From JANMQK01 sp031370485 (GTDB lineage: Bacteria; Acidobacteriota; Polarisedimenticolia; Gp22-AA2), in NCBI GenBank assembly GCA_031370485.1, contig JANMQK010000126.1:1-6937 (forward strand): a stretch of DNA of 6,937 nt. The letters are read 5' to 3'. The notes below the pieces were generated by a model. It searched no databases. It had not been told where the DNA came from and saw nothing but the letters and a program-made list of their open reading frames with translations. Shown here in pieces: positions 1 to 6,798 of this stretch. Both the position numbers and the translations under genes were made by a program. The number at the start of each line of letters is the position of its first letter. The first letter of the stretch is position 1.

Positions 1-1126
1 CGCTGAGGGTCGTCATCCCAGCCGGGGGAAGCGTGGGATTCAGGAACTTCAGTAGCGCCGAGAACCTCTGCAGCAGGACGTAGACAAGGTTGACGGGCAG
101 CTCGTAGGCGTTCCAGAAATGGATGGTCTTTTTCCAGAGAAGCCCCGCCCATCCGAGAGGCTCGGACGCAATGTATTTCGTCCCTTCCCGGAACCAGAAC
201 CAGGAGGACCCCATCGGCGTCAGCGGCCGGCCGGAGATCTCCGAGGCGCGCTGCACGAAGTCGTCGTGCTCGTAGCGGGGCTCCGGCCTCACGAACGGGG
301 GCGGCGTGTAAAGACCGGTGGCGTCGGCGTTGTTGCCGATGAAGAAGACCTCGCCGCCGCCGGTCGTCAGCAGGACGAACTCTCCGCTGACCCGGTAGTT
401 GCGGATCGTGACCGGCGCTATCACCAGCACCGTCGCCACCGTGAACGCCGCGGCCGCCTTGAGCCCCTGCTTTCCGAAGCCGCCGCCGAGGTACAGCACC
501 AGCCCCGCCATCACGGGAGCCAGCAGGATGAAATTGTCGCGGTCGAGCGTCAGCAGCCCGAACACCGCCCCGGCCAGGACGAATCCCCACGGGACACGCC
601 GCGGTCGCGCCTCGGCCGGGTCGGCCGCGCGTGAGCCCCCCACGGTGGCGCGATCGAGGAGGCAGGCCAGGAGAATCGTCAAGAAGGGGGAGAGGAAGGT
701 CTTCATGACCATCCCCTCGTAAAAGACGAACGGCCCGTAGATCGCGACGAGGAATCCCGCCAGGAGCCCGCGGCGGCCGTCGAGAACCCGCCGCGCGACG
801 AGCCAGGTCAGAAACACCGTGCCGCAGCCCACGATCGACTGCGCCACAAGGATCCGCCCTATCCCGGTCCCCGCGAACATCATGAAGACGCCCAGGAGGT
901 AGGCGTAGAGAGGGCTCTGCACGAAAGCGCCGCGGCCCAGCCAGTTGCCGCCGGCGACTTCCTTGCCCCAGGCGAAATAGAACTCCGGGTCGAGCTCCTC
1001 GGGTGCGATGAGGGAGGCGTTCCTGACCTGCCAGACATAGACAAGCCTTATCGCCAGGGCCAGGAGCATCAGCCCCGCGACCCAGACCCACTCCGGTACA
1101 GCCGGTTTTTTCGAGGGTTCCGCCAC
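1..1126 (-). CDS. GT39-like (GT-C fold) membrane glycosyltransferase, N-terminal part, truncated by window edge
   Basis: Reading leftward from a GTG at 1126, the frame stays open for 375 codons to base 1 with no stop, so the 3' end lies outside the window. The protein starts MAEPSKKP and then has a hydrophobic helix at about residues 13-33. Next is an acidic, aromatic loop (ELDPEFYFAW, 44-53) ending in QSPLYAYLLGVF (70-81). Further predicted membrane helices lie near 92-112, 116-135, 143-157, 180-195, 198-214 and 223-240. A soluble-looking segment follows with FFIGNNADATGLY (261-273). This layout matches GT-C enzymes of the GT39/PMT-ArnT type, which move a sugar from a polyprenyl-phosphate donor outside the cytoplasmic membrane; the acidic first loop (D46 or E48) would be the catalytic region. 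In some bacteria such proteins carry C-terminal TPR repeats, which cannot be checked here. The GTG lies 10 nt after the ftsK stop with a weak GAGAAAGA ribosome site. The ATG at codon 20 would cut the first helix, so GTG is preferred. Donor and acceptor are unknown. Confidence 0.8.
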   Translation of the reverse strand, partial: MAEPSKKPAVPEWVWVAGLMLLALAIRLVYVWQVRNASLIAPEELDPEFYFAWGKEVAGGNWLGRGAFVQSPLYAYLLGVFMMFAGTGIGRILVAQSIVGCGTVFLTWLVARRVLDGRRGLLAGFLVAIYGPFVFYEGMVMKTFLSPFLTILLACLLDRATVGGSRAADPAEARPRRVPWGFVLAGAVFGLLTLDRDNFILLAPVMAGLVLYLGGGFGKQGLKAAAAFTVATVLVIAPVTIRNYRVSGEFVLLTTGGGEVFFIGNNADATGLYTPPPFVRPEPRYEHDDFVQRASEISGRPLTPMGSSWFWFREGTKYIASEPLGWAGLLWKKTIHFWNAYELPVNLVYVLLQRFSALLKFLNPTLPPAGMTTLS

Positions 1127-1136
1127 GTCGTCTTTC

Positions 1137-3635
1137 TCAGGCCCGCTCGTCGCGCATCTGGTTGAGCCGCTCGAGGAACTCCGACTCGACCAGGACCTCG
1201 CGCGGCTTGCTGCCGTCGGCGGGGCCGACGATGCCGTTCTGCTCCATCATGTCCACGAGGCGGGCGGCGCGGGCGTAGCCGAGTTTCAGGCGGCGCTGGA
1301 TGTGGGAGACCGAGATCTGCCCCATCTGGACCGCCAGGCGAACGGCCTGGTCGTACATCGGATCCACGTCCGCGTCGGCTCCTCCTCCGTCGGCGGAGCC
1401 CGCCTGCGGCTCCTCGCGGGTCACCGTTTGGTCGTACTGCGGCTTGGCCTGCTTCTTGAGGAAGGTCACGATGCGGGTGGCCTCGGTCTCGGTCACCAGA
1501 GGGCCGTGCAGGCGGATCAGCCGGGCCGACCCCGGGGGGACGAACAGCATGTCGCCATGACCCAGCAACTGCTCCGCGCCATTGCTGTCGAGGATGGTGC
1601 GCGAATCGACCTTCGACGAGACGCGCATGGCGATCCGACAGGGGAAGTTGGCCTTGATCACGCCGGTGATGATGTCCACCGACGGCCTCTGGGTCGAGAG
1701 GATCAAGTGGATGCCGACGGCGCGCGCCATCTGGGCGAGGCGGGTGATCGCCTCCTCGACCTCGGGGCCGGTCGTCATCATCAGGTCGGCCAGCTCGTCC
1801 ACCAGGATGACGATGTAGGGGAGCGGGGCGGGCGCCGCCGCACCGCCGCCGGCCAGACGTCCGGCCGAGGCGGCCGCCCCGGCGGGGCGCGTTGCGTCGT
1901 CACCGGCATCGGGAGAGTCCGGCCCGCCGGCCGCTGCGCCCGCCGCGGAGGCGCGCCCGTCCTTTCCCTGTCGCATGATCGTGTTGTACTGGTCGATGCT
2001 GCGCACCCCCGCCTCGGCCAGCTGCTTGTAGCGGCGCTCCATCTCCATCGTGGCCCACCTGAGGGCGTTCGACGCCTTCTTCGTTTCGGTGACGAGGGGG
2101 GTGAGAAGGTGCGGGATGTTCTCGTACACCCCCAGCTCGAGCCGCTTGGGGTCGATCATGATGAACTTGACCTCGTCGGGGCTGGCCTTGTAGAGGATCG
2201 AGGTGATGATCGAGTTCAGGCAGACGCTTTTCCCCGAGCCGGTCGACCCGGCCACGAGCAGGTGCGGCATCCGGGCGAGATCGGCGTAGTACGGCTCGCC
2301 GTTGATTTCCTTGCCGAGCGCCAGGGTGAGGGGCGCCGGCGCTTTCTGGAACCGGTCGCTCGACAGCAGCTCGCGGAGCGAGATCGTCTCGCGGGTGCGG
2401 TTGGGGACCTCGATGCCGACGGTCGACTTCCCGGCGATACGGTCGATGCGGACCGACTCGGCCTCGATCGCGAGGCACAGGTCGTCGGCAAGACTGACGA
2501 TGCGGCTGTACTTGACGCCAGCGTCCGGCTTGAACTCGAACACCGTCACGACCGGCCCCGGCTGGATGGCGATCACCTGGCCGTTGACGTCGAACTCGCG
2601 GCATTTTTCCGTGATGATGCGGGCGATCTCGACCAGATCCTTCTCGTCCACCTGGGCATCGTGCTGCGGCGGGTTCAAAAGCGACAGGGGAGGGGAGGCG
2701 TAGCGTGCCAGGCTCTCGACGAAATCGAACTGCGGCTGCGCCTCGCTGGCCTTCGCCGCCGCCGCGGCGCGGGCCGCGCCCGCGGTCCTGGCGGCGCGGC
2801 GTGCCGAACGCTCCGCGGCGACCTGACCCGAGGCTTCGGCTTCGGGAAGGTCGTGGGCGACCGGGATCGGCGACGCTCCGTGCGGCTCGAGGGCCGGGTT
2901 GGCCGGCTTCGCAAAAGACGAGACGCGCTCCTGCCGCTCGCGCTGGCGCAGTGCGACCTCCAGCCGCAGCCGCTCCTTGCGGCGCGCCTCCCGGCGGCGC
3001 ACCCAGGCCAGCCAGAGTGAGCGGGTCAGGACCGCGACGCGGGCCGACACCGAACGCAAACCGTCCACGAACGAGGCCCGGCCGACCAGCAGCAGCCCGC
3101 TGCCGACCAGGGCCAGGGCCACGACCAATGAGCCCCAGCGATTCAGGCCGCGCGACAGGAAGTGCGCGAAGGCGCTGCCGATCAAACCGCCGGCGCGAAG
3201 GATCCCCGTGGCCTGGCCGCGCTCACCGCTCTCAATGATGAGATCGAGGCAGGCCGCGCTGGCGACCACGAGCAGCGCGCACCCGGCCAGGTGGGACAGC
3301 GCGCGCTCGCCGCGGCGCCAGAAGAGCCGCCAGCCCAGGGCCAGCAGGACGAACGGGGCCGACCAGGCGGCGTATCCGAGAAGCTGGTAGAGGAGGTCCG
3401 AGACCAGCGAGCCGACGATCCCGGCAACGTTGCCGACCGGCTCCCCGGACCAGTGGCCGACGGGCCACGGCACGGGGTCGGTGGCCTGGTGCGACGCAAG
3501 GCTCAGCACCAGAAGGGCCGCGACCGCGATAAAGACGAGAGCCAGCGCTTCCCCAAAGAGGTTTCGGGTCGGCGGGGTGTCGCGGCGTGGAGAGGGGTTA
3601 CGCCTCCGGGCGCGCATGGCCTTGGATTGTACCAT
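1137..3635 (-). CDS. ftsK: DNA translocase FtsK/SpoIIIE family
   Basis: This 832-residue protein is a hexameric, ATP-driven DNA pump that works at the division septum to clear chromosome ends, usually together with XerCD/dif. The N-terminus is basic and is followed by about four membrane helices (near 27-47, 84-105, 112-134, 166-186). A charged, probably coiled-coil stretch (212-240) and an Ala-rich linker to about 325 follow. The alpha/beta motor has Walker A GSTGSGKS (463-470), the MIDPKRLEL segment (493-501), Walker B YIVILVDELADL (607-618) and STQRPS (647-652). A C-terminal winged-helix gamma domain (about 757-818, including LGYARAARLVDMMEQNGIV) is the part that in E. coli reads KOPS and touches XerD. 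Overall length is normal for the short-linker type. Unusual is an Ala/Gly/Asp/Pro-rich insertion (about 556-604) just before Walker B. The ATG at 3635 has GGGAG about 11 nt upstream, 21 nt after the RNase J stop; an in-frame ATG at 3617 is an alternative that changes only six residues. Confidence 0.96.
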   Translation of the reverse strand: MVQSKAMRARRRNPSPRRDTPPTRNLFGEALALVFIAVAALLVLSLASHQATDPVPWPVGHWSGEPVGNVAGIVGSLVSDLLYQLLGYAAWSAPFVLLALGWRLFWRRGERALSHLAGCALLVVASAACLDLIIESGERGQATGILRAGGLIGSAFAHFLSRGLNRWGSLVVALALVGSGLLLVGRASFVDGLRSVSARVAVLTRSLWLAWVRRREARRKERLRLEVALRQRERQERVSSFAKPANPALEPHGASPIPVAHDLPEAEASGQVAAERSARRAARTAGAARAAAAAKASEAQPQFDFVESLARYASPPLSLLNPPQHDAQVDEKDLVEIARIITEKCREFDVNGQVIAIQPGPVVTVFEFKPDAGVKYSRIVSLADDLCLAIEAESVRIDRIAGKSTVGIEVPNRTRETISLRELLSSDRFQKAPAPLTLALGKEINGEPYYADLARMPHLLVAGSTGSGKSVCLNSIITSILYKASPDEVKFIMIDPKRLELGVYENIPHLLTPLVTETKKASNALRWATMEMERRYKQLAEAGVRSIDQYNTIMRQGKDGRASAAGAAAGGPDSPDAGDDATRPAGAAASAGRLAGGGAAAPAPLPYIVILVDELADLMMTTGPEVEEAITRLAQMARAVGIHLILSTQRPSVDIITGVIKANFPCRIAMRVSSKVDSRTILDSNGAEQLLGHGDMLFVPPGSARLIRLHGPLVTETEATRIVTFLKKQAKPQYDQTVTREEPQAGSADGGGADADVDPMYDQAVRLAVQMGQISVSHIQRRLKLGYARAARLVDMMEQNGIVGPADGSKPREVLVESEFLERLNQMRDERA

Positions 3636-3656
3636 CGAGGGTCGCGCTCCCGCCGA

Positions 3657-5357
3657 CTAGGTCTCGATGATCGCCGGGATGATCATCGGGCGCCGGTCGA
3701 GGTTTTTCCGGAAGTACCGCTTCAAGTCTCTCTGGATGAGGGCCTTGATCACGCCCCGATCGGCCCTCTCTTCGGGGCTGGCGGCCTGCACCGTGCGGCG
3801 GACGACCCTTGAGGCCTCGCGCAGGAGATCCCCGCGGGACTCCTCGAACACGAAGCCGCGGCTGACGATCTCGGGCTCTCCCTGCAACTCGCCCGTCTGC
3901 TTGTCGATCGCCACGACCGCCAGGACGATCCCCCCCTCCGAGATGTGGCGCCGGTCCCGGACCACGATCTCGTCCACCTCCTCCGACGTGCCGTCGATGA
4001 AGACGCGGCCCACGCCGACCTTGCCGGCGATGCGGCCGCCCTTCTCCTCGATCTCGATCACGTCGCCGCTCTCCGCCACCAGGATGTTCTCGCGCGCCAT
4101 CCCGGTGCTTTCGGCCAGGCGGGCGTGGCTGTAAAGCTGGCGCAGCTCGCCGTGGATCGGGATGAAAAAGCGGGGGCGGGTGAGCTTGAGCATGATCTTG
4201 AGCTCTTCCTGGCTGGCGTGCCCCGAAACGTGGAATGGCGGCGCTCCTCCGAACTGCACCTCGGCGCCCCGCCGGTAGATGTGGTTGATCACCCTGTTGA
4301 TCGGCTTTTCGTTGCCGGGGATGGCGCGGGCCGAGACCAGGACCATGTCCCCCGGCTCGATCGAGATGTCGCGGTGCTCGTCGAGCGCGATGCGCGACAG
4401 CGCCGACATCGGCTCACCCTGGCTGCCCGCCGCGACGACCACCAGTTTATGAGGCGACAGGCGCTTCGCGTCCCGCGCCTCGATCAGGACCCCGGCGGGG
4501 ACCTTGAGGTACCCCAGGCTCTGGGCGACTTCACTGGTGGAGATCATGCTCGAGCCGACCAGGGCGACCCGACGCTTGTGGGCCGCGGCCTGGTCGATCA
4601 CCTGCTGGATGCGGTGTACGTTGCTCGAGAAGGTGCTGAACACCAGCCGCCCGCGGCAGCGGCGGAAGAGGCCGTCGAGCGCGTCCCCGACCAGGCGCTC
4701 CGAGTCGGTGAACCCCGGGACCTCGGCGTTCGTGCTGTCGGAGAGAAGCGCCAGCACCCCCTGGTCGCCGAAGAAGGAGAATGTCTGGAAGTCGAGCGTG
4801 CGGTCGTCGATGGGGGTCTGGTCCATCTTGAAATCGGCGGTGTGGACGATGGTGCCGGCGGGGGTGCGGATCGCCAGGGAGAGTGTTCCCGGGATGCTGT
4901 GGGTGACCTGGACGAACTCGATATGGAACGGGCCGAGGGTCACTTCGTCGCGGGCCGACACCCGCTTGAGCAGCCGGTCGTGCGGCAGCCCGTGTTCCTT
5001 CAGCTTGCGCGTCGCGAGGCCAAGCGTGAAGTCGCTGCCGTACACGGGGACGCGGACCTGCGAATAGAGGTAGGGGAGCGCCCCGATATGGTCCTCGTGA
5101 CCGTGCGTCAGGAGAATCCCGCGCACCTCGTCCTTGTGCTCGAAAAGATACGTGAAGTCGGGGATGACGATGTTCACCCCGAACACCTGCTCCTCGGGGA
5201 ACATCAGCCCGGCGTCGATGACGACGATCTCCTTGCCGTGGCGCAGGACGGTGCAGTTGATGCCGAACTCCCCCAGCCCCCCGAGCGGGATGATCTGCAA
5301 CGGGTGGTGCGGCTTCGGATGCGACGGGGCGGACGCGCGTGTGGTCACGGCGGGCAT
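3657..5357 (-). CDS. rnj: Ribonuclease J (metallo-beta-lactamase/beta-CASP RNase)
   Basis: RNase J is a cytosolic, zinc-dependent 5'-to-3' exonuclease and endonuclease for mRNA decay and rRNA 5' maturation. The 566-residue product has the full active site: HGHEDH (85-90), the histidine in VTHSIPG (151-157), HTADFK (172-177), SDSTN (206-210), the beta-CASP region with GSQGEP (311-316), SGHAS (378-382) and PIHGE (400-404). A C-terminal domain of about 110 residues follows (SRGFVF, 499-504), as in complete family members of about 550-560 residues. Recognisable homology begins near LQIIPLGGLGEFGIN (20-34), so the first 19 residues (MPAVTTRASAP...) are poorly constrained. The ATG at 5357 has no visible Shine-Dalgarno and overlaps a perfect TATAAT; a GTG at 5348 (codon 4) is a possible leaderless start. 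The gene lies 55 nt after rsmA and 21 nt before ftsK, in the same direction. Only one copy is seen, so J1 or J2 cannot be assigned. Confidence 0.96.
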   Translation of the reverse strand: MPAVTTRASAPSHPKPHHPLQIIPLGGLGEFGINCTVLRHGKEIVVIDAGLMFPEEQVFGVNIVIPDFTYLFEHKDEVRGILLTHGHEDHIGALPYLYSQVRVPVYGSDFTLGLATRKLKEHGLPHDRLLKRVSARDEVTLGPFHIEFVQVTHSIPGTLSLAIRTPAGTIVHTADFKMDQTPIDDRTLDFQTFSFFGDQGVLALLSDSTNAEVPGFTDSERLVGDALDGLFRRCRGRLVFSTFSSNVHRIQQVIDQAAAHKRRVALVGSSMISTSEVAQSLGYLKVPAGVLIEARDAKRLSPHKLVVVAAGSQGEPMSALSRIALDEHRDISIEPGDMVLVSARAIPGNEKPINRVINHIYRRGAEVQFGGAPPFHVSGHASQEELKIMLKLTRPRFFIPIHGELRQLYSHARLAESTGMARENILVAESGDVIEIEEKGGRIAGKVGVGRVFIDGTSEEVDEIVVRDRRHISEGGIVLAVVAIDKQTGELQGEPEIVSRGFVFEESRGDLLREASRVVRRTVQAASPEERADRGVIKALIQRDLKRYFRKNLDRRPMIIPAIIET

Positions 5358-5361
5358 TATA
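5356..5361 (-). promoter_or_regulatory. Perfect TATAAT -10 hexamer at the RNase J start
   Basis: On the minus strand the hexamer runs TATAAT, and its last two bases are the A and T of the proposed ATG at 5357. Transcription about 7-8 nt downstream would begin at 5349-5348, exactly on an in-frame GTG (codon 4). No -35 resembling TTGACA is seen 15-19 nt upstream. It could be an internal promoter giving a leaderless RNase J mRNA, or a coincidence. Confidence 0.4.
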
Positions 5362-5412
5362 GAGCGTGCGGGTCCGATTGCGGGAGGCGTTCAGCGTTTC
5401 GCGCGGGTTGGG

Positions 5413-6279
5413 TCAGCCGTCCCTGACGGTCCAGGCCTCGAGAAGCCGCACGAAGTCCGCGGGCGACAGGGCTTCCGCCCGGTCCGACGGTTCGAGCCCG
5501 GTCTTTCGGATAAGGTCGGCGGCGGCCGCCCCGCCGAGCGCGTCCCCCCGCCGCGGGCCGTCCCGGGGCAGGCGGGCGAGGTTGTTCTGCAGCGTCTTGC
5601 GGCGGTGCGCGAACGCCGCGGCGAGAAGCGCCGGGAGCGCATCGGGGTCGCGGGACACCGTGGGGCCCGGGTCGCGCACTGTGAGCCTTATCACCTCGCT
5701 GTCGATCTTCGGGCGGGGCCGGAACGAACCCGGACGAAGCCGCAGCACCGGCTCGACCCGCGCGTGGACCTGGCATAGGACACTCAGCCCGCCGTAGCTC
5801 TTGCGTCCGGGCGGGGAGAGGATCCGCTCCGCGACCTCGCGCTGCACCATGACCAGGAGATCGCGCACGGGCGCCCTCTCCAGCAGGAAGCGGAGGATCA
5901 CCGCGGTCGCGATGTTGTAGGGAAGGTTGGCGATGACCCGCGCCGGCGTGGCGGGGGTGGCCCCGAGGGACGAGACGATCGCCCCAAGGTCCGCTCTCAG
6001 TATGTCCCCGTTGATGATCTCGATGCCGGCCGTCTCGGCCGTCTCGGCGAGACGCCGCCGCAGACCCTCCGCCAGGTCAGGGTCTATCTCGACGGCGGCG
6101 ATCCTGGCGACCCGCCCGGCAAGCCGCGCGGTGAGGGCCCCTTCGCCCGGACCCACCTCGAGAACGAGGTCGTCGCGGGCGGGGCGGAAGGCGGCGATGA
6201 TGCTGTCGGCGGCGCCCTGGTTGACCAGGAAGTTCTGCCCCCAGCGGCGCGTTCTGAATCCGGGTCTCGAATGGCGCAT
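5413..6279 (-). CDS. rsmA: 16S rRNA (adenine1518-N6/adenine1519-N6)-dimethyltransferase RsmA
   Basis: RsmA (KsgA) uses S-adenosylmethionine to dimethylate two adjacent adenines in the 3'-terminal hairpin of 16S rRNA, a late small-subunit assembly step. The 288-residue protein keeps the family order: RRWGQNFLVN (11-20), SAM motif I EVGPGEGALT (41-50), the acidic motif VEID (63-66), GDIL (91-94), catalytic motif IV NLPYNI (118-123), MVQREVAERI (144-153), SYGGLSVL (161-168), the FRPRPKIDSEVIRL segment (186-199), and in the C-terminal helical domain FAHRRKTLQNNL (223-234) and RAEALSPADFVRL (267-279). Length is normal for the family. The start at 6279 is chosen because GAGG (6286-6289 on the plus strand as CCTC) sits 6 nt before it. 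An overlapping ATG at 6283 lies only 2 nt from that site and is in another frame. It is the first gene of the leftward cluster and divergent from trxA. Confidence 0.97.
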   Translation of the reverse strand: MRHSRPGFRTRRWGQNFLVNQGAADSIIAAFRPARDDLVLEVGPGEGALTARLAGRVARIAAVEIDPDLAEGLRRRLAETAETAGIEIINGDILRADLGAIVSSLGATPATPARVIANLPYNIATAVILRFLLERAPVRDLLVMVQREVAERILSPPGRKSYGGLSVLCQVHARVEPVLRLRPGSFRPRPKIDSEVIRLTVRDPGPTVSRDPDALPALLAAAFAHRRKTLQNNLARLPRDGPRRGDALGGAAAADLIRKTGLEPSDRAEALSPADFVRLLEAWTVRDG

Positions 6280-6285
6280 TCATAG

Positions 6286-6289
6286 CCTC
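6286..6289 (-). promoter_or_regulatory. Ribosome binding site of rsmA
   Basis: On the minus strand this reads GAGG, 6 nt before the ATG at 6279. It favours that start over the out-of-frame ATG at 6283. It lies inside the left arm of the inverted repeat at 6285-6318, so in a transcript starting upstream of that repeat the site could be base-paired. Confidence 0.65.
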
Positions 6290-6302
6290 GGGCCCGGGAG
6301 TA

Positions 6303-6311
6303 TGGTATAAA
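6303..6311 (+). promoter_or_regulatory. Probable extended -10 promoter of trxA
   Basis: TGGTATAAA is a TGn motif joined to a five-of-six match to TATAAT. It stands out in GC-rich DNA and lies in the divergent intergenic region. A transcript would start near 6318, leaving a leader of about 36 nt that contains the GGGAG site. No good -35 is visible at 16-18 nt, which is tolerated by extended -10 promoters. Confidence 0.5.
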
Positions 6312-6343
6312 CCGAGGCCCGGGCGGCAAACAATTCCTCACCA

Positions 6344-6348
6344 GGGAG
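6344..6348 (+). promoter_or_regulatory. Ribosome binding site of trxA
   Basis: GGGAG lies 5 nt before the ATG at 6354. Its spacing decides between that ATG and the in-frame TTG immediately before it. Confidence 0.8.
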
Positions 6349-6353
6349 CTTTG

Positions 6354-6680
6354 ATGAGCAAGAACATTGTGACACTTACGAACGCGAACTTCGATGAAGA
6401 GATCAAGAAGCCGGGCACCCCGATCCTGGTCGATTTCTGGGCCGAGTGGTGCGGCCCCTGCCGGATGGTGGCGCCGGTCCTGGAGAAGCTCTCCGAGGAA
6501 TACGCCGGGAAGGCCCGCATCGGCAAGGTGAACGTCGACGAGCAAAGCAGCCTGGCGTCCAAATTCGGGGTGCAGAGCATCCCCACCCTCCTGATCTTCA
6601 AGAACGGCAAGGTCGTCGAGCAGTTCATCGGCGCGACTACGCACGATGTGCTCGCGAAACTGGTCGACAAGCATCTCTGA
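6354..6680 (+). CDS. trxA: Thioredoxin
   Basis: This is a 108-residue classical thioredoxin, a small cytosolic dithiol protein that reduces disulfides in ribonucleotide reductase, methionine sulfoxide reductases and other targets, and is itself reduced by thioredoxin reductase. It has the fold's landmarks: ILVDFWAEWCGPCRMVAPVL (24-43) with redox cysteines C33 and C36 in WCGPC, the KVNVDE strand (58-63), the cis-proline in SIPT (75-78, P77), and FKNGKVVEQFIGA (82-94). There is no signal peptide or membrane anchor, so it is not a secreted or cytochrome-c-maturation type. The ATG at 6354 is preferred to the adjoining in-frame TTG at 6351, because the GGGAG ribosome site at 6344-6348 is 5 nt from the ATG but only 2 nt from the TTG. 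It stands alone on the plus strand, with its own likely promoter about 40 nt upstream. Confidence 0.98.
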   Translation: MSKNIVTLTNANFDEEIKKPGTPILVDFWAEWCGPCRMVAPVLEKLSEEYAGKARIGKVNVDEQSSLASKFGVQSIPTLLIFKNGKVVEQFIGATTHDVLAKLVDKHL

Positions 6681-6704
6681 CATGGTGGTGCGGACAATGT
6701 TGAG

Positions 6705-6735
6705 GCCCGCGGACGAACGAGCGTGCGTCCGGGGC
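6705..6735 (+). terminator. Imperfect GC hairpin after trxA, possible terminator without U-tract
   Basis: GCCC and GGACG (6705-6708, 6711-6715) can pair with CGTCC and GGGC (6726-6730, 6732-6735) across a small internal loop and a 10-nt apical loop. It lies 24 nt after the trxA stop. No T-run follows, so it would not be a standard intrinsic terminator. Confidence 0.25.
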
Positions 6736-6798
6736 GGTCGGCGGCGGGCGGGGACGCGGGGCAGGGCGTTGATTCCTGAGGGGTTCCGAGTTTTCTCT

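Larger units (their letters stand above)
6285..6318. repeat. 7-bp inverted repeat around the trxA -10 element
   Basis: GCCTCGG (6285-6291) is matched by CCGAGGC (6312-6318), with a 20-nt spacer that contains the candidate trxA -10. Each arm also touches a GGCCCGGG block, so the surroundings are themselves GC-palindromic. The layout resembles an operator between divergent genes. On the rsmA side the left arm includes the GAGG ribosome site. Chance is a real alternative in such GC-rich sequence. Confidence 0.35.

Noticed and set aside
119..722. Plus-strand open frames over the left end
   Set aside because: They oppose the glycosyltransferase frame, which has coherent membrane helices over all 375 codons. 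The plus-strand products are Arg/Pro-rich with no domain.
1302..3020. Very long open frame on the plus strand, opposite ftsK (about 570 codons)
   Set aside because: It lies entirely antisense to a gene with full FtsK motifs. Its translation is low-complexity, rich in Arg, Gly, Asp and Val, with no domain, as expected for a mirror frame of high-GC coding DNA.
3945..5426. Long open frame on the plus strand, opposite RNase J (about 490 codons)
   Set aside because: It is antisense to an intact RNase J, has no recognisable motif, and its composition (Asp, Arg, Val, His, Leu) is typical of a codon shadow.
5487..5500. GGTTCGAGCCCGG, resembling a tRNA T-arm
   Set aside because: It lies inside the conserved C-terminal part of rsmA, and no acceptor stem, D-arm or anticodon arm can be built around it.
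6077..6283. ATG at 6283 as an alternative start overlapping rsmA
   Set aside because: It is out of frame with RsmA, lies only 2 nt from the GAGG site, and encodes an Arg-rich product with no similarity.
6759..6766. GGGCAGGG, an exact match to the E. coli KOPS consensus (GGGNAGGG); a second match, GGGGAGGG, at 2687-2694
   Set aside because: Short G-rich octamers are expected by chance at this GC content, and the recognition sequence of this lineage's FtsK gamma domain is unknown. Only genome-wide strand skew could make it meaningful.
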